64,000 nucleotides of DNA from Macrotis lagotis (taxonomy: Eukaryota > Chordata > Mammalia > Peramelemorphia > Peramelidae), in assembly GCF_037893015.1 (NCBI RefSeq), contig NC_133658.1:425845890-425909889 (forward strand). The letters run 5' to 3'. This document shows, piece after piece, positions 12,621 to 26,647 of the stretch. Numbering within the stretch: position 1 is the first letter of the stretch; each line of letters begins with the position of its first letter. The position numbers were made by a program, and so were the translations under genes. Below the pieces are notes generated by a model. That model did no database searches and was not told where the DNA came from. It was given only the letters and a program-made list of their open reading frames with translations.

Positions 12621-12927
12621 AGATGTAATTGGCATAGCCCCAATAAGAAGTGATGAGGGTCTGAGTTAGGATGGTGATGGTGGGAATGGTAAAGAGGAGA
12701 CTGAAGCAGGAGGTATTTTGGAAGGAAAAATCTACAGATCTTGGCAAGATATGGATGATGAGGGATGAATACATTCAAGATGCCACATGAAAATGGAATT
12801 CTGTTATAATTAGAGGATGGGGAGGGGGAGTTGCTAGCACACTTAACAGATGCTCTTCATAGAATTTCTGTCTAGTATCCTCTCCTCTCTAGAAACCTGT
12901 ATGTAACTTGTATGTGTTATTTTATAG

Positions 12928-13098
12928 GTAATCAAAGTTTACAAAGCTTCAGTCCAACAAACCTTGGATATCCTATTTCTTCGTGATGGAAAGGAGTTCT
13001 TGAGTAGCACAGACTCTGTAAGCCGTGATTCTGCTGATCGCACTATTATCGCGTGGGACTTCCACAGTGCTGCCAAGGTCTCTAATCAGATCTTTCAT
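12928..13098 (+). CDS. WDR25: WDR25 exon, third from last
   Basis: 171 nt, 57 codons in phase 0, from [11 protein letters not shown] to VSNQIFH. Acceptor tttatag at 12921-12927 and donor gtaagt at 13099. It contains the end of one WD blade (DRTIIAWDF) and the start of the next linker. Confidence 0.92.
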
Positions 13099-16000
13099 GT
13101 AAGTCACATGGGCATTTTTTATCTTGGGAGAGTTTGATTCTCCCATACGTGACTTTAGGGCTCTTTTGACTCTGCATTTTGTTTTACATGGTTTCTTACA
13201 CTTGGAATTTTTCCTTATTTTCTCTCTGCCTTTGTAATTCTTTTCAGTCCCCCAAAGCCCAATTCAAATGTTATCCTTTTCCTATAACTCTCATTTGGGA
13301 ATAAACTTTCTTCTTAGGTCTTATATAGTACCTACTACCTTAAGTTCATTTATTATCTATCATTATATTTTTGTGTGCATCATACCCTGCTACTAGACTT
13401 CGAGATTGAGGAGCCTTTATCTAAATTTTGCCTTCCCTTCACTGAATTATAGCTCATTGCACACTGCAGAGGCTATTAAAATGTTTGATGAGTGGATGCA
13501 AGCTAAGAATGAGAACAAGCTTTTCAATTAACTTTATATTTATGAATTTATTCATAAAATAAATATTTATTAAACTCATATTGGATTTGGTGCATTGTAT
13601 TAGTGTTGGGCTGTGATTTTAGGATAAATAACATAGGCCAGTTGAGGAAATGAGATAAGTGTAATGAAAATTAGATTACGATAATTAGATGTGATAAGAG
13701 GAGTGATGAAATATTATGAGATCAGCTGAATGGGAACTCACTTCAAGCTAGAAGAGGGAATGATCAGGGAAAGCATCATGGAGAAGATGGCATTTGAGCT
13801 GGATTTTGAAGGAAAAGTAAATATCAAAAGATAAAGATGGAAGGACTTTTTGCATGTAAGAACAACTGAAGCAAAGACTGAAAAAATAGACTTTTATTAT
13901 ATTTTGTTTTAACATCTCCTATATGCTCTCCCTTCCCCCCAAAGAGTTATAACAAATAATTATTTTAAAACTTTATGGCAAATATTTTTTAAAAAGAGAA
14001 CAAGAAAATCTACAAAACAGATCAGAACATCAAAAAACAACTGATCTTATATGTAATGTTCTCTCATGTTCCTCAACCTTCCCTATCTCTTTTCCTTTCC
14101 CCATATTTATGCAAAAGTTCAGACAAAAGTATCTTCCTATATTTCTTTAGGACCAAGTTTATTTTTTGTAATTTGTAACATTCATATCCTGCTGTTTTGT
14201 GTTTCTTTGCATTTATGTTGTTGTAGTCATTATGTATTATGTATTGTTTTCTTAGTGTTGTTTACTTTGCAGCCATTTGTGTCTTTCCATGATAAGAATA
14301 TATATATTTAGTTTTTGCTAGACAATGGGATTAAGTGGCTTGCCCAAGGCCACACAGCTAGGTAATTATTAAGTGTCTGAGGCTGGATTTGAACTCAGGT
14401 ACACCTGACTCCAGGGCTGGTGCTCTATCCACTGCACCATCTAGCTGCCCCCCCCCCCCCGAAAATATTTTTTAATGATTTTTGTTTCAAGGATTTTGAG
14501 GTATGCAACTTGGATCACCCAAGTCTTGGATCACCCAAGTCTTGGATCACCCAAGTCTTGCTTACTAACTGGTAGACTGGTTTAGAGGTCACTTAGCCAA
14601 CTCAAGTCCAAAATGTGACATACATCCCCATGGAAGTGGCCTGAAGGATAGCATGTAGTGGGAAGGGAGCAAAAGGCACATGGAAGACTTGGGTTTGAAA
14701 TCTACCTCTAATAGTTCTATGTCCTTCCCCACATTGAACCTCAGTTTCTTCATCTTTAAGATGAGAACAATGCATATTATCTCATATTCATTGCTTGATA
14801 TGCTTATCAAAGTGAGATAATGGGTGAGCCACGCAATCTGTAAAATGCTTCGTTCATGAGTTATAATGATAATGCATGTGATTTATGAAGTAATTCTTAC
14901 TCTGAGATTGTGCAAGTTTTAGTATCCTCATTTTACCAATGGAGAAATTGAGGTTATATGACAGTGTCTGAGATCACTTAGCTAATTAAGAGGCTCAACT
15001 AAGTCTTGAACTTCAAGGACAGTACTCTTGGTGTTGAATGTTGCTTAAGGAGATATTTGTTATGTATCTGCTATTTGCCTGCCAACTTTTATGCTTAGTA
15101 TTATGGGAGACAGATCTAGCTCTTGACTTCAGGGAGCTCACAGTTTAGCTGCATTAACAGGAGTCACAGAAAACATTTGACATATAAGGCATTACCTTAG
15201 GATGTGCTGAACTGTGTGATCTGCAAACAGTATTAAACACTTTTTTTTCTGTTCCTATAATTTTTAGGAGCGGTTTACCTGTCCTAGCCTGACTCTCCAC
15301 CCAAAAGAATCTGTTTTTGTGGCCCAGACTAATGGAAACTATATGGCATTATTTTCAGCTCTGAGGCCATACCGAATCAATAAAAAGAAACGTTATGAAG
15401 GACACAAGGTATTTATTCATTTCTTCCTTTATTTGCCTCAGTGAACCATCTGAATCACTTTCTCAAAGAACTTAGGTTTCATAATTCATCCTAATTAGGA
15501 TGACTTACATTGAAGCTCACAAAGTCACCGACTTAATTATGGGTTTTCTTTTCCCATATTTTTTTTTAAAAAATATAAAATTGGTTAACATTAGTAAACA
15601 TGAACATTTCCACATACAAAGAACAGAAAAAGAGAATTATGGAAAATTGAATCTGCTACATATAGTTCTTTTTAAAAATATATGTAAGATTTTAACACAA
15701 TACTGCCCCTCTTTCAGTGCCCTCTTTGAATGTCATCCTGGTTTTCTCTATATATTTTCTAAATGTTTCTTTGAATTTTTTTGTATCATTATTACTATAC
15801 CTTACCATTTCTTAACAACTCTTCCTCTTTTCTTGCCAAAAATGAAAGTCTTCCCTTGTAATAATTAAATGTAGTCAAACAAAACAAATTCATTCATTGG
15901 TTGTGTCTGAATATGCAATTCACTTAGTACCTACAGGCCATGCCATCTCTGCTATGAAGTGAAAAACATAGTTTATTAAAACTTTTGCAATCCTAATTAT

Positions 16001-19000
16001 TCATACATTGATCCAGGTTCTTAAATCTTTACAATGCTGTAATCATTGCATAAATTGATCTCTTGCTACTCTCTTCCTTCTGTCTCAGTACATACAAATT
16101 TTCCCTATTTCCCAGTTTGTCCCTTTTATTATTTCTTTTGACAAAATAATATTCCATTATATTCAGAAGCCACAATTTGTTTAGTTATTTCTTAATTGAT
16201 GGACACCCACTTTGTTTCTAGGTCTTTGCTGTAACAGAAAGTGCTGCTATAAATATTTTTTCATGTGGTTCCTTTCTCTCTTTGGTGACTTAGTAAATGA
16301 GAATGCTGTTTGGAGATAGGAAGAACTGAGTTGGAATCTTACCTCAAACACTACTTATGTGATACTGGAACAAGTTGGCAAACCTCCATTAGTTTCAGTT
16401 CTTATTTATGAAATGGGCATAATAATAGTAATTACCTTTCAGGTTTATTGTGCAATGAGGTACTGTATGTAAAAATACTATTTTAGTTTTACAGTATGCC
16501 TCCTAGTGGCACTGAGGCAAAGAATCAGTGATTTTTTTGGATATGGTTTCAAATTGCTTTTCAAGATTAATTGAATCACATCTTTGCTCTACCAGAAGTG
16601 CATTGGAAATTAGGTTCATAACAAAATCTTATACCATATACCATAATAAAGGTATAGATCACAAAAGAGTAGGAAATAGCATTTATAGATTAAAGCCTCT
16701 AAATATTCCTGTCTTTCCATGTTTCCTCTAATAATTATCATTTTCTCACTCATCTTTGTTAATCTGATGAGGGAAAATCTTAGAATTGTTTTACTTTGCA
16801 TTTCTTCTCAATGATTTTTAATATTTTTATATGACTTTTTGTGATCTATCATCTGTTATAGATTCATATCCTTATGCACATCCTTTATTGGCAGATAGAT
16901 TGCTCTTGTTATGTATTTATATCAATTCCATATTCATATGTGTGTATATGAAATATTAGACCTTTTTTAGAGAAATTTGTTGCATAAATATTTTTTTGCT
17001 ATTTCCCCTCTAATTCAAACTACATTGACTTTGTGGAAAAACCTCAATTTTACAATCAAAATTATCCATTTTATCTTCTGTGATTTATTTCATCTCGTTT
17101 GTCAAAAACTATTCCTTTATCTCTAATTATCTCTAATTTTTTTAGGTTTTTTCAAGCCAAATGGGGTTAAGTGGCTTGGCCAAGGCCACACAGCTAGGTA
17201 ATTATTAAGTGTCTGAGATTGGATTTGAACCCAGGTACTCCTGACTCCAGGGCCGGTGCTTTATTCACTGCACCACCTAGCCGCCCTCCTCTAATTTTTT
17301 AAATGTCATAATCTTGTATAATTTTACAGCTCTTTTGGGTATATAGTATAATATTTTAGTATAAACCTAATTTCTACTGAGTTGCTTTCCACTTTTCCCA
17401 ATAGCTTTTGACAAATGGTGCATCTTTACCATAGAAGCTGGTGTTACTTGCTTTTGTATTTGAACACTATACTAAGATGTTTTTAAGTTCCCTAGTTTGT
17501 CATACTGATTTTTGTCATACTTGTTTTTGAGTCCCTAGTTTGTCACACTGTTCAGTGTTTTTATTTTTTAAACTAGTATCAGCTGTCCATTGCTTAGTAA
17601 TAGTTTGAAATATGCTACTGCTAAGGTCCCCTTAACACTTTTTTTTCATTATTTTTTCATTTCTCATTATTCCCCTTGAGATTAAATTTCCAGATGAATT
17701 TTGTTTATTTTTTCTATGCCTACAAAATAATCCTTTGGTAATTTGATTGGTAGGACACTAAATCTATATAAACTGATTTAGATAATATTGAATTACAAGA
17801 AAGCTAACAGTAGAATCATAGTGTCGCCAGATTTTAATGTCCTTCTCTAAGTTTTAGGCTAATATAACAGAAAGATTAACAAAAGGGAAAATATAGAATT
17901 GAATGAATTGTAGGAGAAACTAGAGCAGAAAAACTTATAGCATCTTCTAAATGGGACTCCTAAATTATATACAAATTCCTCAGCACCACTTGGAACTTTT
18001 ATAAAAATTGACTGTACTAGACACAGAGATACTGCAAATAAGTATAAAAAGGCAGAAATAGTAAACACATTCTTTATAGGCCCTAATATAATGAAGGTAG
18101 TAATCAATTCAAGGATACATAATCTCTCAGGTCCATTTGCTCTATGATGCTACTTGTAATATTACTTATTCCCATTACAGATCAGGAAACTGAAGTTTTA
18201 TGGAGGTCTTGTCCAGAGCCATACAAAATAGCATGGCAGAGCCAGAACTTAAATCAAATCATCTGACTTAAAATTAGTTACTCTTCCAACTATGTCATGG
18301 TATCTGTTTGTCAGAGACAGTTTATTCCCTGCAACAATATTATAAACGGGATGGTAAATAGACTGATACTTAAGGGAGTTAATATCACAAGGGTTCGAGT
18401 CTTAATTTTGGCTATCAGCAAATGTACAATTCACATCTCAGACAATGACTGAACAAAGTTACAAAATCATTTTTAGATGTTAAATAAAGTTTGGATTTAA
18501 TATATCAATAATGTTGTAAAATTACATTGATCATCTTATAAGAGAATTCAGTGGAGTTGAGTACATTGAGAATTACCAAAAAATTACATACAACATCAGT
18601 AATTAAAAAAAAAACATGACATTGGTCAGAATAGTATTTCCATATACTGTTGCTGCCCATTCATGAGATTAAATGACCCATTTTAGATCATACAGAGAGT
18701 ATGTCAGATTTGACACAGATCTTCTATCACAGTGGTTAGAGCACTGGTCCTGGAGTCAGGAAGAACTGAACTGAGTTCAAATCTGGTCAAGATACTTAAT
18801 AGTGGTTTAACATTGGGCATGTCACTTAACCTCAGTTTCCTGAGCTATATGGAAGTTAAAACTATTATTATTATTATTATCATCATCATCATCATCATCG
18901 GAGTGTTTTAATCATTTATAATGTACTTTGTATACCTTCAATCCCTTTAAATGCAAGCTGTTCTAAGGATTATAAAACCAAAGTATTTTGCACCAGATCT

Positions 19001-19294
19001 TGCTGTTTCTCACCTTATATTTCATTGTATTCCTTGCTAGCTTACATTCTCCTTTCTTTCCCACCCATGCAGGTAGAAGGCTATGCTGTAGCCTGTGAGT
19101 GTTCTCCGGATGGGGCAGTTTTAGTGACTGGCAGCGCTGATGGCAGTGTCTTTTTCTACAATTATCACAACTCAAGGATTATTTGTACTTTTTCTGCCCA
19201 TAGTCGTGCATGTGTTGGTGCTACATTTCACCCAGTTCTTCCCTCTGTTCTAGCAACGTGTGATTGGAGTGGGAAGATTAAAGTCTGGCAGTAA
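12928..19294 (+). CDS. WDR25: WDR25, C-terminal part of gene (three last coding exons)
   Basis: Three exons join in phase 0 into 177 codons plus TAA, the C-terminal third of WD repeat-containing protein 25 (about 540 aa in human, from memory). Seen: WD40-type blades, with a strand ending RTIIAWDF, the segment [20 protein letters not shown], and a final blade ending GKIKVWQ. Runs such as [31 protein letters not shown] and [11 protein letters not shown] match my memory of mammalian WDR25. The family is related to CDC40/PRP17, a spliceosomal WD40 protein, but the role of WDR25 itself is poorly known. Splice sites are canonical (CAT|gtaagt, ttttag|GAG, AAG|gtattt, gcag|GTA). Upstream coding exons were not found in 1-12927, so the preceding intron exceeds 12.9 kb. 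It converges with BEGAIN. I see no frame break; this is the functional host gene. Confidence 0.92.
13200..13500 (+). repeat. L2-like LINE fragment
   Basis: CCCAATTCAAATGTTATCCT, GCTACTAGACTTCGAGATTG and AAAATGTTTGATGAGTGGAT follow the order of an L2 3' region. Confidence 0.45.
13890..14310. repeat. Degraded L1-like fragment
   Basis: ATGCAAAAGTTCAGACAAAA and TTTATGTTGTTGTAGTCATT are shared in type with 10815-11065. It ends at the SINE at 14311. Confidence 0.35.
14311..14460 (-). repeat. Short tRNA-derived SINE with a C-run at its head
   Basis: Standard copy read on minus. The plus strand ends in a run of C (14448-14460) where the element head starts. Flanks GAATATATATATTTA and GAAAATATTTTTTA are weakly similar. 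Confidence 0.88.
14511..14558. repeat. 16-bp tandem triplicate
   Basis: TGGATCACCCAAGTCT occurs three times head to tail without change, next to the SINE at 14311-14460. Confidence 0.95.
14660..14800 (+). repeat. MIR-like SINE fragment
   Basis: AGACTTGGGTTTGAAATCTA and AACCTCAGTTTCTTCATCTT. Confidence 0.5.
15268..15408 (+). CDS. WDR25: WDR25 exon, second from last
   Basis: 141 nt, 47 codons in phase 0, from [12 protein letters not shown] to KKRYEGHK. The acceptor follows a T-rich tract ending tttttag; the donor is gtattt. It encodes a blade with [11 protein letters not shown] and a basic KKKR run before the GH dipeptide of the next repeat. Confidence 0.92.
15560..17830. repeat. Degraded L1-like 3' region
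   Basis: ATAATATTCCATTATATTCA, TTCTTAATTGATGGACACCC, AGTGCTGCTATAAATATTTT and GTAGGACACTAAATCTATAT resemble stretches known from old mammalian L1 3' regions. A SINE sits at 17143-17288. Orientation not settled. Confidence 0.45.
17143..17288 (-). repeat. Short tRNA-derived SINE in L1-like sequence
   Basis: Full-length minus copy. A target duplication CTCTAATTTTTT is at 17131-17142 and 17289-17300. Confidence 0.92.
18717..18850 (+). repeat. MIR-like SINE fragment
   Basis: GTTAGAGCACTGGTCCTGGA, GAGTTCAAATCTGG and CACTTAACCTCAGTTTCCT in the expected order; followed by an (ATT)n(ATC)n run at 18863-18899. Confidence 0.6.
19073..19294 (+). CDS. WDR25: WDR25 last coding exon with stop
   Basis: 222 nt including TAA at 19292-19294. 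The acceptor has a long pyrimidine tract ending in atgcag. It encodes the last two WD blades: [20 protein letters not shown], and [13 protein letters not shown] through KIKVWQ. Confidence 0.93.
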   Translation, partial: VEGYAVACECSPDGAVLVTGSADGSVFFYNYHNSRIICTFSAHSRACVGATFHPVLPSVLATCDWSGKIKVWQ

Positions 19295-19725
19295 AGGGAG
19301 ACCTGTGTGTGTATGTGTGTGTGATTTTTTTTTAAAAGATGTCCACGTCTCATGGGACTGATGCTGTATATAAGGTTTTTATTTTTGCTTTCTTTATTTA
19401 TGAATAATTAATGAATAAATATTTATTGATGCTTATTAAAAAATACTGGACTTGGAGTCAGAAGATATGGATTGAATTCCAGCTATGCCACTTACTAGCC
19501 ATACACCTTGGACAAGTCATTTCAGTGCGATTCAACAGCCATTTATTTTAGCATCTGATATGTCCTTGGTCCTTGTTCCCAAGAATTTTGTTCTTGTGAG
19601 AGGTATACAAATTGAGTCTGCTAAGGAAGAAGATTTTTCTGGAAAAGGAAACCAAGATGTTCAGATAGGAAGATGACAGGGGTGTGTGTGTATGGGACAA
19701 ATAAAGATGACATATTGTAGAATAT
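19295..19725 (+). promoter_or_regulatory. WDR25: WDR25 3' UTR with two candidate polyadenylation signals
   Basis: AATAAA occurs at 19414-19419 and again at 19700-19705, the latter in a GT-rich context. A MIR-like fragment (about 19446-19530) lies between them. Which signal is used cannot be told from sequence; the end given assumes the distal one. Confidence 0.45.
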
Positions 19726-21589
19726 GTTCGATCTGAGTATCTTAATTTATAAAATGTAGATCTTCACAATTATACTTATCTGAATGACTAGATTCTGGTT
19801 ATGTGAATTATGAATATGGAAGTTAGATCTAATATTATTATTATTATGGTAATAATTTAGTCAACAATAATGAGGCAGGGAAGGAAATGCCTGCAATTGA
19901 AATGATGTCATGGGAAGAGCACTGCATATGGGAGTCAATGTACCTGGGTTCCAGTCCTGACTGTTATTTATTACTTAGGTGAGCTTAAATCATCATCATT
20001 ATTTGATTATTTATTACTTACTTGACCTTAGAGAAGTTATTTCACATCATTGGGTCCTGGTTTCCTTATTTATAATTGAGGACTGGCTTTAAAGAAAGTT
20101 CAATAAAATACATCTACCTCTCTTATTTGCAAAGGTGAATGATTATGGGTATTAATTAATTTTCCATTTGGATGTTGTTTCTTTGGGAGGATCAATTATT
20201 TCATTCTTTATTTTTGTACTTCTTGCACTTAGCACAGGGCTTGGGAATTAAACTAGGTGCTGATTTATTGATTGATTGGGGAATGTCACATATGTTATCA
20301 AGAATGGTTGATGTATTAATTGGATGTTTTTCTGTTTTATTTTTTTTAAGGTTTCAAGAGAATGACTTGCTGGATTGGGGAAGGGTTAGGTAAACAGTTA
20401 TATTTTAAAAATAAAATGATATAAAACAAAAGATATAAAACTAATTTAAAGCTCCATATCCTCAAAGATACTATTAAATAAAAAAGAAATAAATACTTAA
20501 ATATTTTTTAAAATGAAGAGATTGGTATAGATTATCTCTCAACTTGGAAACATTGGTCTGGCCACTTATCAATGATTTCAGCAACAAATGTCCAAGTGTC
20601 AGGAATAGTCACCAAGGGGCAGCTAGATGGCACAGTGTATCAAGCACTGGACCTAGAGTGAGGAGGACCTCAGACATTTAATAATTACTTGGCATGACTT
20701 TGGGCAAGTACTTAACCCCATTGCCTTGCAAATCTCTCTACCCACCAAAAAAAAGAATAGTCACCTAAATATCTAAAGGTAAGTAAAGGGAAATGTACTG
20801 GGATTGATCATTTCACTAAGGACTTTTATATGCAGTGTCTCATCTGGCTGTACACCTGCCTATGAGACTAAAAGCAGAGATTTCATTACCTTGTAATTTT
20901 AAATAAGGAAGCTAAGGCTCAGATATATGGAATAAGTGGCCTAGGTTCCATCAGGAGGTATTGCATTTCCTCTACCTGGACATCTTCAGGCAGATTCTTG
21001 ATGACTAATTGTTGGAGATGTTGCTAAGGGGATTTAAGATTTGGACAATATTGGAACTAGATGTCTTCTAAGATATCTTATAACTTTGAAATTTTATGAT
21101 TTTACAAGTGACTGGCCCACACTTACAAGATTTGAACCTGGATTTTCCAAGATTCATCTACCCTCCCCTCTTTCTTTCTCTGCCCCCCCCAACCTATATT
21201 ATCCATATTGTCTCTCATATATAGGACAATGGAATTTAGATCTGTAAGGGACCTTAGAAGTTATCTATTCAATCATTTTATAGAGTGAAGCTAAGACCTA
21301 GGTTAAGTGACTTGCCCAAAATCATTAAGTAGTAGATTGTAGGTCCAGAGTTCCTTCTAATGTACTTGTGATGAAAATAAAGAAATGGGGTAGTAGCACA
21401 TACAGAAGAGCACATGGATTTAGGGGGAAAATGGCAAGGAAAAATACATAATATGAATATAATAAGCCAACAGAAAATCTCAGTTTGGAACTTCATGACT
21501 TTTTCCTGTGAAGTCTTATAATATCTCTTTGGTGAATCTCCTTCCTTCCATGCCCCTTTCCCCCTTCCATCTTTCTCACATTTGCTAAA
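19726..21589. other. Intergenic stretch downstream of WDR25
   Basis: AT-rich sequence with the SINE at 20614 and MIR-like pieces. Nothing else recognised. Confidence 0.6.
20614..20754 (+). repeat. Short tRNA-derived SINE, internally shortened
   Basis: Starts GGGGCAGCTAGATGGCAC and ends in an A-rich tail. The B-box part is shortened (AGGACCTCAGACATTTA). Target duplication GAATAGTCACC at 20603-20613 and 20755-20765. Confidence 0.9.
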
Positions 21590-23078
<1,489 letters not shown>

Positions 23079-23469
23079 AAATGATCTTAATACATTGGCC
23101 TCACTGTATCACTCATTTGCAACAAAAGTTTTGATCAAAAAAGGATATCTTTACTAAAGATATCCTTTTGGAAAAGATTAGAAGTTTTCTTAGCCTGCAT
23201 TTTAAGGCCCTCCACAATATGACTGTGATCTAACTTTCTTCAAGAATGTTTCCTGATCTTGTGCTGTCGCCTCCCATCATTTGTACATTCACTCAAGTTA
23301 TACCCTTGCCAGAAATACTTTCTATTCCTCTTCTCTATAAATCTTCCTATCTTTTTCTCTCCACTCAGACAACTACTACCTTTATTCAGATCATCCTTTC
23401 TTAATTTTTTAAATGGTCTTCCCACCTCCAGTCTTTCCCCTTTCCAATTTATGCTCTCCATAGTTGCTA

Positions 23470-24130
23470 AAGTGACATTCCTATGAATTGACCATGTTGC
23501 TGTTCTGCTCGTGAAGCATCAATGGCTTCCTGTTGCCCCTAGGATAAAATATAGAATTCTCTGTTTAGCATTTAAAATCTTTTTCAATCTAACTCCCATC
23601 TATCTTTCCAGATTTAGTTAATTTTCCTTAACTCTACTCCTTCCCCTCATTATGTATGATACATTCTTGGTAAACGTTTTTCCACTACTATTATTATTGA
23701 AGGTCTTTCCTTTTTCCTTCCAATTGTTAATGCTGCCCCTCTCCAACACCCCTCTCCCCAAATTAGTTAGTGTATATTCTGTACCTGGGTATATTTTTGT
23801 TTTACTAGCACCTCATACAGAGACTGGAACATAGTATGTGCTTAATAAAATGTGTGTTAAATTGAATTCAATTTCTATCCAATGCAATCTTTCTCTTCCT
23901 TTAAAGTACCTTTCAAGAACCAACTCTTTCCTGGTCCTGCCCCCAAGAACAATGCTTCCCTCACATTTTTTCTAGAGTGCTTTGTGGAAGTCTCTACTCT
24001 GCACTTATCATAGCTTAAATCAGACTTCAGTGTATACCTCTCTCCTCTAACCACCTTCTTCCAAACATGCAACACGATGCTAGACACATAGTAGGGTTGG
24101 AGTCAGTGTTTGTTGAACTGAATAATTGAA
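23470..24130 (+). repeat. L2-like LINE sequence, two 3' ends
   Basis: GCATCAATGGCTTCCTGTTG, then two successive 3'-end patterns: CTGGAACATAGTATGTGCTT with AATAAAATGTGTGTTAAATT (about 23830-23865), and GCTAGACACATAGTAGGGTT with TTTGTTGAACTGAATAATTG (about 24080-24128). Confidence 0.55.
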
Positions 24131-26098
24131 TCCACGATTCTGGGTCAGAAGATAATATCTATCAGCAAGAAAACCCCACTTGTCTTTACTAGAGCAAGGT
24201 CTGCCCAGAGGACTGTGACATTATTACTGATGGGAAATGCCTATAATTGGAAGTTGTGCTGCAGGCATTAATCTTCTCTCCTCTTGTGTCTGTTTGGGTT
24301 TTGTGACATCTAATGATTGTGGGAGATATGTTACTAGCTGCAAAAAATTCTCTCTAGCTGCTTGCTACCTCTGGGAAAGCCCATACCATCCAATAGGAAA
24401 TGTTTTGCTCTGATTTCTTGGAACATTTTCCATGTGATCATATTTGGAGCATTAGGTGTAGAGATAGCCTCTGATCAACTGTATTATCTCTTCTATAAGT
24501 AGTCATTCATTCATTCATTACTTCATGTTAATGTCTCTTCATTCAGGTAGAAACTGGGTATTATAGAAGGGACTTCTATTCAGGATTAGATATTTTTGGA
24601 GGTCCTTTTCAGCTATTAGATTCTTTGATTTTTTTTAAAGTTAGACCTAAATTGGAGTCCTTTTCTAGGCTATTGGAAGCTATTTCCTGAAAGTAATAGT
24701 TTCCTAATTGGTGTTCTTATCTTGAATTTGTTTCATAGATTCACAGAATCCCAGAATTTCAGAGTTGGAGGGTAACCTGCTCAAACATATACCTAAAAAA
24801 TAATAACAACCCATGGGACAAGTAGCCATTCAGCCTTTGCTTTATATTCTCTAGGGGAAGCCATTGACTCATAAAGTGACCATTCTACTTCTGGGTAACT
24901 AATAGAATAAAATCTTCTAATCTTAAAGTCTAAATTTGATCAAAATTGAGCTTTAGGATGATGACTGTGTGACCATAGGCAAATTATTTCCCTTCTCTTG
25001 GCCCTGATTTTCTCTTATTTAAAAGGAGCTAGATGATCTCTAATATTCTTCCAGCCCTTACACTCTGGAGAGGCTTTACATTTAAAAAAGGATCTCAGAT
25101 TTGGATTCTGAAAACCTGGGATCAATTATTACTTTTGCTTTTCTGGATCTAAGTCTCTTCATCCATAAAAAAGAATTGGTCAAGATGATCTTGAAGTTTT
25201 CTCCCTCCTCTCTCCCCCATAAGACTTCTAAGGGTCTTGAACCACATTAAAATGCACATGGTGTATAAAGCTGCTTCTACCTTGTCATCTCCCATCCCTC
25301 CTCCTTTCCTCCCCTTTTTAATTCTGGAGAGCAAACACTGAAGTTAAATAGGATGATTGGATGCCTGAGATATGTTCGGAGCAGCTTGCTATTAACATAG
25401 ACAAGGAAGTTTGCATAGCCAACAGCCTTCGGTTCTAGGGACCTAATGTGTGGATGGGGAAAGATAATGAGCTCTTCTATTTTTAGCTGCTAAGAGCTAT
25501 TGAATGGGCAAAAATAAGAATAATAAAACACATCAGACCCAGCCAAAAAAAAAGGAAATCCACAATTTGGAATCTTAAGAAGCTAGGGATCCACATACCT
25601 TAAGGCAGTAGCAATCTCCTATACCCAAATTCTAGAGGAAGTTGGCATACAGATCCTGTCCTTGAGAAAGTTATTATGTTTAGAAGGAGGATGATGTACA
25701 TTTACTCAAACATATCAAATCTGAAGCCCAGTATTTCCTTTATTGGCAAAGAATCAAAGATTGGACTTTTGTGAAGTCTCCCTGGGACCAGCCTTCAAAA
25801 TACACTCTCCTCCCTCCCCTTTCTTGCCACCCCCAGGTTCCTCCCTCTACTATGAGTCTCTCTGCAGTTAAGATGAATAACTAGATAATATTTCCTCTAC
25901 ATACTTATCTTTATTGGAACACAGCCACACAAGCAATGCTGAAATCACACATTGAACCAAAAGGAACCTTAGAATAAAGCATATCATAGCTGAAAGAGGC
26001 AATAGAATGTTAAAATTATATTTATAGAATTATGAAAACATGTATATGATATATAACATATAAAAGTTATAAAACTCTGAACCAATGTTAAAAATGGG
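24131..26098. other. Intergenic stretch before the old HAL1
   Basis: Holds one L3-like fragment (24735) and a MIR-like piece (about 25080-25210). I see nothing else in it. Confidence 0.6.
24735..24925 (+). repeat. CR1/L3-like fragment
   Basis: TTCACAGAATCCCAGAATTT and GAGTTGGAGGGTAACCTGC, followed by a worn copy of the same repeat type as at 1780. Confidence 0.45.
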
Positions 26099-26550
26099 TG
26101 AAGGGTAGAGCCAAGATGGTGGAGTAAGGGCAGGAATTTCTAATAAACTCCCCCAGAGTTTAAATACTTTTAAATAATGACTAACCAAATTCTAGAATGG
26201 CACAACCCACAAAAAGACCAAGTGAAACAATTTTCCAGCCCAAGACAACTTAAATGATCTGCAGCAAAGATCTGTTACACTAGAGTTATAAAGGACCTGC
26301 AACCCAGGCTGCTCCAGAGCAAAACAGCTCCAACTATCCAGGAACAGCTCATAGGATGCTTGGGTTTCTGGAGGTGTCTGGGTCTGTGGAAGCAGGTGAT
26401 GGTTTCCAGACTTCTAAGCCCAAGGATTGCCAAGGACAATTGGGAAGGGCAGTGAGAAAACTATGCCACACACCAGAGCAGAGTCCAATCCAGTGCAGGC
26501 CCCAGTGCAGTTCTGGTCCTGGGAACCAGGAGCAGGCCAGGGGTGGGATG

Positions 26551-26552
26551 TA

Positions 26553-26644
<92 letters not shown>
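26551..26644. repeat. (TG)n(AG)n compound microsatellite
   Basis: About 20 TG units followed by about 24 AG units, in the 5' part of the older HAL1-like element. Confidence 0.95.

Positions 26645-26647
<3 letters not shown>

Larger units (their letters stand above)
11118..12800 (+). repeat. Old L2-like interspersed repeat with SINE insertions
   Basis: ACTGTGTGCTAGACAATGTG, AAATAGGGAGCCATTGGATT, GAGGGTCTGAGTTAGGATGG and similar phrases keep a fixed order seen in old mammalian repeats. The SINEs at 11552 and 12474 interrupt it. A second piece of the same kind lies at about 13600-13870. Confidence 0.4.
1..12927 (+). other. WDR25 intron, window start to first visible exon
   Basis: No coding exon recognised. 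In order it holds MIR-like and L2-like fragments to about 1780, CR1/L3-like sequence to about 2900, a (GTT)n run, two minus-strand long SINEs, a CT-rich tract, HAL1 copy A, an L2-like 3' end split by a SINE, and an unassigned AT-rich stretch (8750-10800). L1-like and L2-like debris with two more SINEs follows. I see nothing else I can support. Confidence 0.7.
13099..15267 (+). other. WDR25 intron
   Basis: 2169 bp. It holds L2-like sequence (about 13200-13500), an older LINE-like block (13600-13870), L1-like sequence (13890-14310), a minus-strand SINE (14311-14460), a 16-bp triplicate (14511-14558) and MIR-like fragments. Confidence 0.75.
15409..19072 (+). other. WDR25 intron
   Basis: 3664 bp. 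About 15560-17830 looks like degraded L1 3'-region sequence interrupted by a SINE. After it come unassigned AT-rich sequence and a MIR-like fragment with an (ATT)n(ATC)n run near 18863-18899. Confidence 0.7.
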
